Positions 1 to 6,678 of a DNA stretch of 14,774 nt are shown in pieces. A program made the translations under genes and the position numbers. Every line of letters starts with the position of its first letter. Position 1 is the stretch's first letter. The notes under the pieces are model-generated. The model saw only the letters and a program-made list of their open reading frames with translations, ran no database searches and was not told where the DNA came from. Location of the stretch: assembly GCA_018065375.1 (NCBI GenBank), contig JAGHTJ010000189.1, positions 1-14,774 on the forward strand, written 5' to 3'. The DNA is from Candidatus Equinaster intestinalis. GTDB lineage: Bacteria; Bacillota_A; Clostridia; Oscillospirales; Acutalibacteraceae.

Positions 1-38
1 GCGAGCGAATACTCGCGGAAAGTTTTTGAAAAAAGGTA

Positions 39-67
39 TTGACAATGTAGCGTTTGGTTGCTATAAT
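39..67 (+). promoter_or_regulatory. Consensus sigma-A promoter of tRNA-Lys
   Basis: Perfect -35 TTGACA (39-44), 17-bp spacer, and -10 TATAAT (62-67) with an extended TGC just before it (59-61). Predicted start is near 74, about 13 nt upstream of the mature tRNA, as expected for a stable-RNA promoter. Confidence 0.9.
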
Positions 68-86
68 ATATAGGTCGCAAAAATTT

Positions 87-162
87 GATCCATTAGCTCA
101 GCTGGCAGAGCACTTGACTTTTAATCAAGGTGTCCGGAGTTCGAATCTCCGATGGGTCACCA
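87..162 (+). tRNA. tRNA-Lys (anticodon UUU)
   Basis: The 76-nt cloverleaf includes an encoded CCA (160-162). The acceptor stem pairs GATCCAT (87-93) with ATGGGTC (152-158), including one G-U pair, and the discriminator is A159. The D-arm contains AGCTCAGCTGGCAGAGC. The anticodon stem CTTGA/TCAAG (113-117/125-129) encloses the loop CTTTTAA, giving anticodon TTT at 120-122, which reads AAA and AAG lysine codons. The T-arm contains GGTTCGAA-type GTTCGAATC. The gene stands alone, with a consensus promoter upstream and a terminator directly after the CCA. Confidence 0.97.
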
Positions 163-163
163 T

Positions 164-198
164 AAATAAAACACCCGCTTTTAGCGGGTGTTTTATTT
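164..198 (+). terminator. Intrinsic terminator of tRNA-Lys
   Basis: The stem ACACCCGC/GCGGGTGT (171-178/184-191) has a 5-nt loop and is extended by A/T pairs on both sides (164-170/192-198). The 3' side is T-rich. It begins two bases after the tRNA CCA. Confidence 0.9.
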
Positions 199-211
199 AT
201 GCTTTGAAAAA

Positions 212-318
212 GCGCGGAGATTCGAACAGGGCAATCGCGAAGCGATAGAAACAGTCCGGTGGACTGTTTAGGTGCCCGCGTGCGTGCCGGAGGCGGTAGC
301 CGAACGGGCGAAGCCACG
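212..318. repeat. Structured intergenic element with stable mini-hairpins, tRNA-adjacent
   Basis: This GC-rich non-coding stretch is packed with small hairpins. GGGCA (229-233) pairs with TGCCC (273-277) and encloses two triloop hairpins: ATCGC-GAA-GCGAT (234-246) and the 9-bp AAACAGTCC-GGT-GGACTGTTT (249-269). Further on come GCC-GGA-GGC (286-294) and GGC-GAA-GCC (307-315). The heptamer GCGAAGC, known as an unusually stable DNA mini-hairpin, occurs twice (237-243 and 308-314). The left edge holds CGGAGATTCGAAC (215-227), the exact reverse complement of 13 nt of the neighbouring tRNA T-arm (139-151). It could be a dispersed extragenic repeat or a remnant of a tRNA-targeting element. Only one copy is in the window, so 'repeat' is an inference. 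Confidence 0.5.
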
Positions 319-322
319 ATAA

Positions 323-357
323 AAAAATCTCTCACATTTTAGACGTGAGAGATTTTT
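323..357 (-). terminator. Terminator of the SHOCT-protein gene (bidirectional)
   Basis: A 13-bp perfect stem, AAAAATCTCTCAC (323-335) with GTGAGAGATTTTT (345-357), has a 9-nt loop. It lies five bases past the stop of the minus-strand gene and is followed on the minus strand by a T-run (327-321). The plus-strand side also ends in T5, so it may block transcription arriving from the tRNA side. Confidence 0.88.
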
Positions 358-361
358 ATGT

Positions 362-703
362 TTATAAACCCAATAACTGTTTTTTCTTTTCTTCAAATTC
401 TTCTTGTGTAATTACATTTTCATCTAAAAGTTTTTTGAGCTTCAAAAGCTCATCACTTTTACTTTCCGGAGGTGCCTGTACTATTTTTGTTACGATGGTT
501 TTTTCTTCGTTTTTATCACTTAAGCAAAGCGCAACAATTAAACCTATCAAAAAGAAGAAAAAGCCCAAAAGGAAAAAACCGGCAAAACTATAACCTTTGT
601 TATCTGCTATTCTTCCAACAATTACGCCCAACAATACTTTAATCAGCAATACGAGTAATAAAACTAAAAAATATACGATTAAAATCGCTAAAGCGGTATC
701 CAT
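362..703 (-). CDS. Small SHOCT-domain membrane protein
   Basis: This 113-residue protein has two hydrophobic membrane segments (about residues 4-30 and 41-61), a short charged linker, and a C-terminal SHOCT domain (about 85-113). That domain has the usual pattern of a leucine-rich helix, then D-E-N-V-I-T-x-E-E-F-E-x-K-K-x-x-L-L. SHOCT domains are short oligomerisation or interaction modules with no known catalysis, so the cellular role is unknown. I chose ATG 703 because GGGGAGGTG (715-707) precedes it at good spacing and the protein then starts directly at the membrane segment; an upstream in-frame extension to 784 lacks such support. Oddly, an intrinsic terminator (722-753) ends only a few bases upstream of the ribosome binding site, so expression appears to need read-through from the structured RNA upstream. 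The gene ends at its own terminator. Confidence 0.85.
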   Translation of the reverse strand: MDTALAILIVYFLVLLLVLLIKVLLGVIVGRIADNKGYSFAGFFLLGFFFFLIGLIVALCLSDKNEEKTIVTKIVQAPPESKSDELLKLKKLLDENVITQEEFEEKKKQLLGL

Positions 704-721
704 TTTCACACCTCCCCAAAT

Positions 722-753
722 AAAAAAAGTGCGCCAACCGAAGCGGGCGCACT
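722..753 (-). terminator. Intrinsic terminator ending the structured RNA, just before the SHOCT gene
   Basis: On the minus strand, AGTGCGCC (753-746) pairs with GGCGCACT (735-728). The tip contains a C(TTCG)G tetraloop (743-738), and seven T follow (728-722). The SHOCT gene Shine-Dalgarno begins only about 6 nt past the T-run. The plus strand has no T-run, so the element is directional. Confidence 0.88.
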
Positions 754-940
754 GAAAACGCAAACTCCGATTGTCGCCAAACAAAATCTAAATAGAAATG
801 GGATATTACTCTCAAATCGTAACTCTAGTGGAGTTTGCAGTTTTACCAAAATCCATAGAATTACGGTTTGCTGAAAAGAGCATAATATCCTTATAAAAAG
901 ATAAAATACCCCTATTTCTATTATTCAAATTTTGTTTGGC
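722..940 (-). ncRNA. Candidate structured non-coding RNA or leader, ~219 nt, pseudoknotted
   Basis: Read on the minus strand, the predicted 5' end (about 940) coincides with the start of a 12-bp perfect closing stem, 940-929 with 787-776 (GCCAAACAAAAT/ATTTTGTTTGGC). Inside it are a 9-bp stem (922-914 with 799-791) and an apical stem of about 18 pairs (869-852 with 832-814; one A-C mismatch, one bulged base). The 19-nt apical loop (851-833) contains a segment that extends into the apical stem: 844-830 can pair with 768-755 beyond the closing stem (14 pairs, one bulge), forming a pseudoknot. A TTCG-capped terminator follows at once. At least two pairs are G-U only in the minus-strand RNA and would be A-C mismatches in the plus-strand transcript. 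I see no convincing ORF. I do not recognise the family; 6S RNA and the raiA motif are comparisons to run, not claims. Confidence 0.65.
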
Positions 941-946
941 ATAATC

Positions 947-975
947 ATTATAACAAGTAAACAAACAAAAATCAA
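947..975 (-). promoter_or_regulatory. Promoter of the structured RNA / SHOCT transcript
   Basis: On the minus strand: -35 TTGATT (975-970), 17-bp spacer, and -10 TATAAT (952-947) preceded by an extended TGT. The predicted start near 940 falls on the first base of the closing stem of the candidate RNA. Confidence 0.75.
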
Positions 976-986
976 CAATTATTTTC

Positions 987-1015
987 TTGTGAAAATACCC
1001 TGAATGTGATATAAT
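987..1015 (+). promoter_or_regulatory. Promoter of the TIGR04076-family gene
   Basis: -35 TTGTGA (987-992), 17-bp spacer, and -10 TATAAT (1010-1015) with extended TGA (1007-1009). The start is near 1022, leaving a leader of only about 9 nt. The -35 box lies 11 bp from that of the divergent RNA promoter. Confidence 0.7.
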
Positions 1016-1030
1016 CAAATCGGTGATAAT

Positions 1031-1330
1031 ATGAAAACCGTTAAAATAACCGTAATGAAAAAGGCTTGTTACGAAGACCTTATAAAAGAATACGAAAACC
1101 CGATAGAACACGCCTGCGAAATGAGTGTCGGTCAGGTATTTATCAGCGAAAATGCCGAAATTCCCGAGAATTTCTGCTCGAGCGCCTGGCAGAATATTTC
1201 CCCATTTGTTTTCGCTCTGTCTCACGGCGGCGGCGATTTTTATGACGGCTGGATGAAAAACAAAAACTCCGCTATGATTTCCTGTAATGACGGCTTTCGT
1301 CCCGTCTCATTTTTACTCGAAGCTATCTGA
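1031..1330 (+). CDS. TIGR04076 family protein
   Basis: This 99-residue soluble protein matches the TIGR04076 family as I remember it. The N-terminal strand begins M-K-x-V-K-I-T-V, the central part has P-E-N-F-C-S-x-A-W and a L-x-H-G-G motif, and the end reads S-C-N-D-G-F-R-P-V-S-F. Length is normal for the family. Its biochemical function is unknown; the conserved Cys and His residues might suggest metal or redox chemistry, but that is speculation. The start agrees with the family N-terminus. The ribosome binding site is weak (GGTGA, 1022-1026) and the predicted 5' leader very short. It is a single-gene transcript with its own promoter and terminator, divergent from the structured RNA. Confidence 0.78.
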   Translation: MKTVKITVMKKACYEDLIKEYENPIEHACEMSVGQVFISENAEIPENFCSSAWQNISPFVFALSHGGGDFYDGWMKNKNSAMISCNDGFRPVSFLLEAI

Positions 1331-1334
1331 TAAA

Positions 1335-1368
1335 ACACCCGAAGTGCGGTAAACTTCGGGTGTCTTTG
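1335..1368 (+). terminator. Terminator after the TIGR04076-family gene
   Basis: An 11-bp perfect stem, ACACCCGAAGT (1335-1345) with ACTTCGGGTGT (1353-1363), has a 7-nt loop. The T-tract is broken (TCTTTGCATTTT), so efficiency may be moderate. Confidence 0.8.
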
Positions 1369-1373
1369 CATTT

Positions 1374-1391
1374 TATGCATAAAATATGCAG
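1374..1391. promoter_or_regulatory. Possible distal ARG box (variant)
   Basis: It contains the inverted repeat TGCAT-AAAAT-ATGCA (1376-1390). The half-sites resemble those of the two better boxes downstream but are separated by five rather than four bases, so this is the weakest of the three. It is centred about 31 bp from the next box. Confidence 0.4.
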
Positions 1392-1405
1392 AAAAACCGC
1401 AAAAT

Positions 1406-1423
1406 CTTGCATATTTTTGCAAA
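1406..1423. promoter_or_regulatory. ARG-box-like operator upstream of the arg promoter
   Basis: The core TGCATATTTTTGCA (1408-1421) follows the ArgR/AhrC ARG-box pattern TNTGAATWWWWATTCANW, with C replacing A in the left half and G in the right half. It ends seven bases before the -35 box, where a hexameric arginine repressor could bind. Confidence 0.6.
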
Positions 1424-1429
1424 TAACTA

Positions 1430-1458
1430 TTGACAAACCAACTAAATAAATATATAAT
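1430..1458 (+). promoter_or_regulatory. Promoter of the arginine operon
   Basis: Perfect TTGACA (1430-1435), 17-bp spacer, and perfect TATAAT (1453-1458). The start is near 1465, inside the downstream ARG box, giving a leader of about 30 nt. Confidence 0.9.
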
Positions 1459-1459
1459 T

Positions 1460-1477
1460 ATTGCATATTTATTCAAA
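1460..1477. promoter_or_regulatory. ARG-box operator over the arg transcription start
   Basis: The core TGCATATTTATTCA (1462-1475) matches the ARG-box consensus core at all but one position. It begins directly after the -10 box and covers the predicted start, the classic position for repression by ArgR/AhrC with arginine as co-repressor. Its centre is 54 bp from that of the upstream box, compatible with looping by one hexamer. Confidence 0.72.
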
Positions 1478-1494
1478 AGCAAGGGAAATGCGAA

Positions 1495-2421
1495 ATGAAA
1501 AAAGTTTTTATTGACGGCAGTGCCGGTACTACGGGGCTTCGCATATACGAGCGTTTGCAAGCAAGGTCCGATATTGAGCTTTTAACACTCGGAGAGGATT
1601 TGCGTAAAAACGAAAATGCACGCCGCGAAATGATAAATAAAGCGGATATAGTTTTTCTGTGCCTGCCCGATGCGGCGGCAATAGAGGCGGTAGGCCTTTG
1701 CGAGAATGAAAATACCGTTATAATTGATACCTCCACCGCTCACAGAACCAAAGAGGGCTGGACATACGGTTTCCCCGAAATTGCGGGTTTAAGGGAGCAA
1801 ATCAAAAGCTCCAAAAGAATAGCAAACCCGGGTTGCCATGCAAGCGGTTTTATAGCCTTGATAGCACCCCTCACCGAGAGAGGAATTCTGGATAAAAATG
1901 CAAAGCTTTCCTGCTTCTCGCTCACCGGCTATTCGGGCGGCGGTAAAAAAATGATAGCCGATTATAATGAAAACGGCGAAGCTTTAGTTGCTCCGCGTAC
2001 ATACGGTCTTACCCAAAATCATAAGCATCTTCCCGAAATGCAAAAAATCTGCGGACTTGAATTTGCCCCGATTTTTTCACCGATAGTTTCGTCCTATTAT
2101 TCGGGTATGGAGGTTGTGGTACAGCTTTTTGCCGAAGACATAAAGGGCAACATCGAAACGATAAAGAATACCTATAAAAACTATTATAAGGGTGAAATCG
2201 TAAGGTTCACCGATAATGCGGACGAAAACGGATTTTTGTCGGCAGGAGCCTTTTCGGGGGACGACAGTATGCAGATAAGCGTTTTCGGAAATGACGAGCG
2301 AATAACCCTCGTTTCTCGATTTGATAATCTCGGCAAGGGTGCTTCGGGCGCGGCGATACAGAATATGAACATTCTGCTCGGCGTAGCCGAAACCACCGGT
2401 TTGGATATAGGAGGCAGGTAA
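1495..2421 (+). CDS. argC: N-acetyl-gamma-glutamyl-phosphate reductase (short, type 2)
   Basis: ArgC reduces N-acetylglutamyl 5-phosphate to the semialdehyde with NADPH, the third step of arginine synthesis in the cytosol. The 308-residue length and the N-terminus V-F-I-D-G-S-A-G-T-T-G-L fit the short type 2 ArgC branch rather than the longer type of about 345 residues. The dinucleotide-binding glycine loop is at residues 8-14. The catalytic cysteine is Cys114 in N-P-G-C-H-A-S-G, and a likely catalytic histidine is His178 in N-H-K-H-L-P-E. ATG 1495 is preceded by AAGGGA (1481-1486). It is the first gene of the operon; its TAA is directly followed by the argJ ATG, and the argJ ribosome binding site lies within its last codons. 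Confidence 0.95.
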   Translation: MKKVFIDGSAGTTGLRIYERLQARSDIELLTLGEDLRKNENARREMINKADIVFLCLPDAAAIEAVGLCENENTVIIDTSTAHRTKEGWTYGFPEIAGLREQIKSSKRIANPGCHASGFIALIAPLTERGILDKNAKLSCFSLTGYSGGGKKMIADYNENGEALVAPRTYGLTQNHKHLPEMQKICGLEFAPIFSPIVSSYYSGMEVVVQLFAEDIKGNIETIKNTYKNYYKGEIVRFTDNADENGFLSAGAFSGDDSMQISVFGNDERITLVSRFDNLGKGASGAAIQNMNILLGVAETTGLDIGGR

Positions 2422-3636
2422 ATGAAGATAATTTCAGGCGGCGTTTGTGCCGCAAAGGGCTTTACGGCAAGCGGTGTGCATTGCGGAATACGTAAAAACA
2501 GAGAGAAAAAGGATTTGGCGCTGATTTTCAGCGAAAAAAAGGCAACCGCGGCGGCGGTTTATACTACCAACCTCGTAAAGGGCGCCCCCCTTGTTGTTAC
2601 CAAAAAGCATATCGAAAACGGTAGCGCGCAGGCGGTTATCTGCAATAGCGGAAACGCCAACACCTGCAATGCAAACGGTATTGAAATTGCCGAAAAAATG
2701 AGCGAGGAAACGGCAAATGCCCTCGGAATTTCGGCTGACGATATAGTTGTTGCGTCAACCGGAGTTATAGGTCAGCCCCTCGATATTACACCGATTAAAA
2801 ACGGAATACCCGAGCTTGTTAAAAACCTTTCACAAGAAGGTTGCTCTGCAGCGGCAGAGGGAATTATGACCACCGATACCGTTATGAAGGAGATTGCCGT
2901 TGAGTTTACCCTTTCGGGCAAGGTATGCAAAATCGGCGGCATAGCCAAGGGAAGCGGTATGATTCATCCCAATATGGCAACAATGCTCGTATTTATAACC
3001 ACCGATGCGGCAATATCGGCAAAAATGCTCCAAAAGGCTCTTTCAACCGATATTGCAAACACATTCAATATGGTAAGTGTGGACGGTGATACCTCCACCA
3101 ACGATATGGTAACCGTGCTTGCCAACGGTATGGCGGAAAACCCGGAAATCACCGAGGAAAACGCTGATTTTTGCGAGTTTATGAAGGCCCTCAATACAGT
3201 TACGGTTCAGCTTTGTAAAATGATAGCCGGAGACGGCGAGGGCGCAACCAAGCTTCTCGAATGTAAGGTAAGCGGTGCGGCGGACGAAAAAACTGCAAAA
3301 ACGGTTGCAAAAAGTGTTATCTGCTCAAGCCTTTTAAAGGCGGCGATGTTCGGTGCGGACGCCAACTGGGGCAGAGTGCTCTGTGCAATAGGCTACAGCG
3401 GTGCGCAACTTGACGTAAATAAAATTGATGTTTCCTTTAAAAGCGCAGCGGGCGAAATCGCGGTTTGCAAAAACGGCGCCGGCATAGATTTTTCGGAAGA
3501 AAAGGCAAAGGAAATACTTATCGAAAAGGAAATAGAAATTTTAATAGACCTTAACAGCGGGGATAATTCAGCTGCCGCGTGGGGTTGCGATTTAACCTAT
3601 GATTATGTAAAAATAAACGGTGATTACAGAACTTGA
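2422..3636 (+). CDS. argJ: Glutamate N-acetyltransferase / ornithine acetyltransferase
   Basis: ArgJ transfers acetyl from N-acetylornithine to glutamate, closing the acetyl cycle; some members also use acetyl-CoA. At 404 residues it has typical length. The self-cleavage motif is clear: K-G-S-G-M-I-H-P-N-M-A-T-M-L, with Thr187 as the expected nucleophile and first residue of the beta chain. The N-terminal pattern G-V-x-A-A-K-G-F-T-A-S-G and the late A-N-W-G-R segment are also family features. No argA-like synthase is in the window, and with ArgJ the cell may not need one if this enzyme is bifunctional; the sequence alone does not settle mono- versus bifunctionality. GGAGG-type ribosome binding site at 2410-2418, zero spacing from argC. 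Confidence 0.95.
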   Translation: MKIISGGVCAAKGFTASGVHCGIRKNREKKDLALIFSEKKATAAAVYTTNLVKGAPLVVTKKHIENGSAQAVICNSGNANTCNANGIEIAEKMSEETANALGISADDIVVASTGVIGQPLDITPIKNGIPELVKNLSQEGCSAAAEGIMTTDTVMKEIAVEFTLSGKVCKIGGIAKGSGMIHPNMATMLVFITTDAAISAKMLQKALSTDIANTFNMVSVDGDTSTNDMVTVLANGMAENPEITEENADFCEFMKALNTVTVQLCKMIAGDGEGATKLLECKVSGAADEKTAKTVAKSVICSSLLKAAMFGADANWGRVLCAIGYSGAQLDVNKIDVSFKSAAGEIAVCKNGAGIDFSEEKAKEILIEKEIEILIDLNSGDNSAAAWGCDLTYDYVKINGDYRT

Positions 3637-3646
3637 GGTGAAAACT

Positions 3647-5680
3647 ATGTTTGATAATTTTTCAAATTCCGAGAGGGCGGAGGTGCTTACCCAGGCGCTT
3701 CCTTATATCAAGCGTTATACCGGTAAAACGGTAGTTATAAAATACGGCGGCAACGCTATGATAGACGAACATCTTAAGGCGCAGGTTATGGAGGATATAG
3801 TTCTTTTATGGCTTATCGGCGTTAAGATAGTTTTGGTTCACGGCGGCGGACCGGAAATCAGCGAGCTTATGGATAAGCTCGGCAAAAAGCCGGAATTCGT
3901 AGGCGGACTGCGTGTTACCGATAAGGAAACGGTAGATATAGTTCAGATGGTGCTTGCCGGCAAGGTTAATAAAACCCTTGTAAATCTTATCGAAATGAAC
4001 GGCGGCAAGGCAATCGGTCTTTCGGGTATGGACGGTAAGCTTATCGAGGCAACCCTTAAGGACGAAAAGCTCGGATATGTCGGTGAAATAACCAAGGTTC
4101 ATATCGAGCCGATAACCGATATTCTCGAAAAGGGATATATCCCGGTAATTTCCACCCTCGGTTGTGACAGCGAGGGCAATACCTATAACATAAACGGCGA
4201 TACCGCGGCGGCGCATATAGCAGGCGCGCTTTCTGCCGAAAGACTTATTATGATGACCGATATTGAGGGCATTTTAAAGGACCCGAAGGACCCCTCCTCA
4301 CTTATCCCCGAAATCAGCATAAGCGAGGCGGAGCAGCTCTATAAAGAGGGCATAATTTCGGGCGGTATGATACCGAAGGTTGAATGTTGCGTTGAGGCGC
4401 TTCATAAGGGCGTTAAAAACGTGGTAATTATGGACGGCAGAGTAGAGCATTCTATTCTTATGGAACTTTTAACGGATGAAGGTGCAGGAACAATGTTTAC
4501 CGACAAGAGGGATTTAACCATCAAGGAAAAGGACGAAAATTATATTGCCAATACCTATGACCGTTTCCCGGTTGTGCTTTCTCACGGAAAGGGCTCGGTT
4601 GTTTATGATGAAAACGGCAAGGAATATATTGATATGGGCTCGGGCATCGGTGTTACATCATTCGGCTTTGCCGATGATATGTGGCAGGCGGCAGTAAGCA
4701 ATCAGGCGGCTAAATTACAGCACGCTTCAAACCTTTACTATACCGAACCCTGCGCGGTTCTTGCAGAAAAGCTCTGTGAAAAAACCCAGATGAGCAAGGT
4801 ATTCTTCTCGAATTCGGGTGCCGAGGCAAACGAGTGCGCCATCAAGGCGGCAAGAAAGTACGCCGCCGAAAAGCACGGCAAGGATTGCTATACAATAGTA
4901 ACCCTTAAAAACAGCTTCCACGGCAGAACACTTACAACCCTTGCCGCAACCGGTCAGGATAAATTTCACGAGCTGTATCAGCCCCTTACCGATGGCTTTT
5001 TGAGCGTGGATTGCTACAATATTTTCGAGCTTGAGGCGGCTGGTGCTTCCAAAAAAATTGCGGCGATAATGATAGAGTGCATTCAGGGCGAGGGCGGCGT
5101 AAACACCCTTAAAAAGTCCTTCGTAAATGAGATTGTTGAGTATGCGCAGAGCCGTGATATTCTCGTTATTGCCGATGAGGTTCAAACCGGTAACGGCAGA
5201 ACGGGCGAGCTCTATTCCTATATGAATTACGGCTTCAAGCCCGATATTATCACCACCGCAAAGGGTCTTGCGGGCGGCCTGCCGCTGGGTGCTACAATAC
5301 TCGGCGAAAAGGTTAAGGACGTTTTCTCACACGGCGACCACGGCTCAACCTTCGGCGGAAATCCCGTTTGCTGTGCCGCGGCAATAAGCGTGCTTGACAG
5401 AATTGACGATAACCTCCTCGAAGATGTTAAGAATAAGAGCAATTACCTCTTCGAAACCTTCGGCGGTGCAAAGGGCATTAAGTCGGTAAGCGGTATGGGT
5501 CTGATGCTCGGTCTTGAAACCGAAAAAGATGCCAAGCAGGTGGTAAACGAATGCCTCGAAAAGGGTGTTATGTGCCTTACCGCCAAGAATAAGGTAAGAC
5601 TCCTTCCGGCACTCAATATTCCGCTTAAAGAGCTCAAAAAGGCGGCTGAAATCATCAAATCTGTATGTGCGGGAGAATAA
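3647..5680 (+). CDS. argBD: ArgB-ArgD fusion: acetylglutamate kinase + acetylornithine aminotransferase
   Basis: One open frame of 677 residues holds two complete enzymes. Residues 1 to about 284 are an N-acetylglutamate kinase: K-Y-G-G-N-A-M at 32-38, the H-G-G-G-P loop, N-I-N-G-D-T-A-A, and an end T-D-E-G-A-G-T-M-F that is normally the ArgB C-terminus. Residues from about 290 are a class III PLP aminotransferase: [24 protein letters not shown], Lys539 in T-T-A-K-G-L as the PLP lysine, then G-S-T-F-G-G-N-P. There is virtually no linker. They are steps 2 and 4 of the pathway, with ArgC catalysing step 3. I chose ATG 3647 because TTGAGGTG (3633-3640) precedes it; ATG 3620 would overlap argJ without a good site. 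An in-frame ATG at 4493, behind AGGA, could also start a separate ArgD. Confidence 0.9.
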   Translation: MFDNFSNSERAEVLTQALPYIKRYTGKTVVIKYGGNAMIDEHLKAQVMEDIVLLWLIGVKIVLVHGGGPEISELMDKLGKKPEFVGGLRVTDKETVDIVQMVLAGKVNKTLVNLIEMNGGKAIGLSGMDGKLIEATLKDEKLGYVGEITKVHIEPITDILEKGYIPVISTLGCDSEGNTYNINGDTAAAHIAGALSAERLIMMTDIEGILKDPKDPSSLIPEISISEAEQLYKEGIISGGMIPKVECCVEALHKGVKNVVIMDGRVEHSILMELLTDEGAGTMFTDKRDLTIKEKDENYIANTYDRFPVVLSHGKGSVVYDENGKEYIDMGSGIGVTSFGFADDMWQAAVSNQAAKLQHASNLYYTEPCAVLAEKLCEKTQMSKVFFSNSGAEANECAIKAARKYAAEKHGKDCYTIVTLKNSFHGRTLTTLAATGQDKFHELYQPLTDGFLSVDCYNIFELEAAGASKKIAAIMIECIQGEGGVNTLKKSFVNEIVEYAQSRDILVIADEVQTGNGRTGELYSYMNYGFKPDIITTAKGLAGGLPLGATILGEKVKDVFSHGDHGSTFGGNPVCCAAAISVLDRIDDNLLEDVKNKSNYLFETFGGAKGIKSVSGMGLMLGLETEKDAKQVVNECLEKGVMCLTAKNKVRLLPALNIPLKELKKAAEIIKSVCAGE

Positions 5681-5682
5681 AA

Positions 5683-6666
5683 ATGAATATAAAAGGTAAA
5701 AGCTTTTTAAAACTTCTCGATTTTTCACCGGAGCAAATAAATGAATTTTTAAACCTCGCCGCCGAGCTTAAGGCAAAGAAAAAGGCGGGTATACCCCATA
5801 GGCTCTGTGAGGGTAAGAATGTTGCGCTGATATTTGAAAAAACGAGCACGAGAACACGTTGTGCCTTTGAGGTTGCCGCCATTGATTTGGGCGCGCACCC
5901 CACATATCTTGACCCCTCCGGTTCACAGATAGGTAAAAAGGAGAGCATAGCCGATACGGCGCGTGTGCTTGGCAGAATGTTTGACGGTATCGAATACCGC
6001 GGCTTCGGTCAGGAAATCGTTGAGGATTTGGCAAAGTATTCGGGAGTTCCGGTTTGGAACGGACTTACAAATGAGTTCCACCCCACACAAATTCTTGCGG
6101 ATTTTCTCACAATAAAAGAGCATTTCGGAGATTTGACGGGCAAAAAGCTTGTATTTATGGGAGATGCAAGATATAATATGGCAAATTCGCTTATGGTGGG
6201 TTGCGCCAAAATGGGTATGCATTTTGTTGCCTGCTCGGCTTCAAAATATTTCCCGAATAGCGAGCTTACTGCCACTTGTAAGGAAATCGCAAATCAAACC
6301 GGAGCGGTTATCGAGTTTATCGAAGACCCGATGCAGGCCACAAAAAATGCCGATGTAATTTACACCGATGTTTGGGTTTCTATGGGCGAGCCCGATGAGG
6401 TTTGGGAGGAAAGAATAAGGGATTTAACCCCCTACCGAGTAACAAAGGCAATTATGGAAAATGCCGGAGAGCAATGCAGATTTATGCACTGCTTACCCGC
6501 ATTCCACGACCTTAATACCACCGTAGGTAAGCAGATTTACGATAAATTCGGTATCGACTGTATGGAGGTAACAAACGAGGTTTTCGAAAGCAGTCAGTCG
6601 ATAGTTTTCGATGAAGCCGAAACCCGTATGCACACCATAAAGGCGGTAATGGCGGCAACATTGTAA
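5683..6666 (+). CDS. argF: Ornithine carbamoyltransferase
   Basis: ArgF condenses ornithine with carbamoyl phosphate to give citrulline. At 327 residues it is of normal length. The carbamoyl-phosphate loop S-T-R-T-R is at residues 55-59, followed by the family motifs F-H-P-T-Q and, late in the protein, H-C-L-P (269-272) with the active-site cysteine Cys270. GGGAG at 5671-5675 supports ATG 5683; a start 18 bases upstream would overlap argBD. It is the last gene of the operon, two bases after argBD, and ends in tandem TAA TAA before a strong terminator. A catabolic ArcB is formally possible, but the biosynthetic operon context argues for ArgF. argG, argH and carAB must lie elsewhere. Confidence 0.95.
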   Translation: MNIKGKSFLKLLDFSPEQINEFLNLAAELKAKKKAGIPHRLCEGKNVALIFEKTSTRTRCAFEVAAIDLGAHPTYLDPSGSQIGKKESIADTARVLGRMFDGIEYRGFGQEIVEDLAKYSGVPVWNGLTNEFHPTQILADFLTIKEHFGDLTGKKLVFMGDARYNMANSLMVGCAKMGMHFVACSASKYFPNSELTATCKEIANQTGAVIEFIEDPMQATKNADVIYTDVWVSMGEPDEVWEERIRDLTPYRVTKAIMENAGEQCRFMHCLPAFHDLNTTVGKQIYDKFGIDCMEVTNEVFESSQSIVFDEAETRMHTIKAVMAATL

Positions 6667-6678
6667 TAATAGCTTTAA

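Noticed and set aside
1..27. Hairpin GCGAG-CGAATA-CTCGC at the left window edge
   Set aside because: The stem is only 5 bp and the T-run begins seven bases later; it may be part of a terminator cut by the window, but cannot be supported.
93..335. Minus-strand 80-residue open frame across the tRNA and the adjacent element
   Set aside because: It runs antisense through the tRNA-Lys gene and its terminator and has no ribosome binding site; this is a well-known type of spurious tRNA-antisense protein.
776..940. MITE or transposon remnant with 12-bp terminal inverted repeats
   Set aside because: No target-site duplication is visible, the fold has strand-specific G-U pairs, and a promoter and terminator frame it exactly; RNA is the better explanation, though a genome-wide copy search could revive the MITE idea.
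812..1225. Minus-strand 137-residue open frame
   Set aside because: It overlaps the TIGR04076-family gene antisense and the structured RNA, and has no recognisable protein features.
3806..4216. Long minus-strand open frames inside the arg operon and other genes
   Set aside because: They are shadows of strongly conserved plus-strand genes, without ribosome binding sites or recognisable domains.
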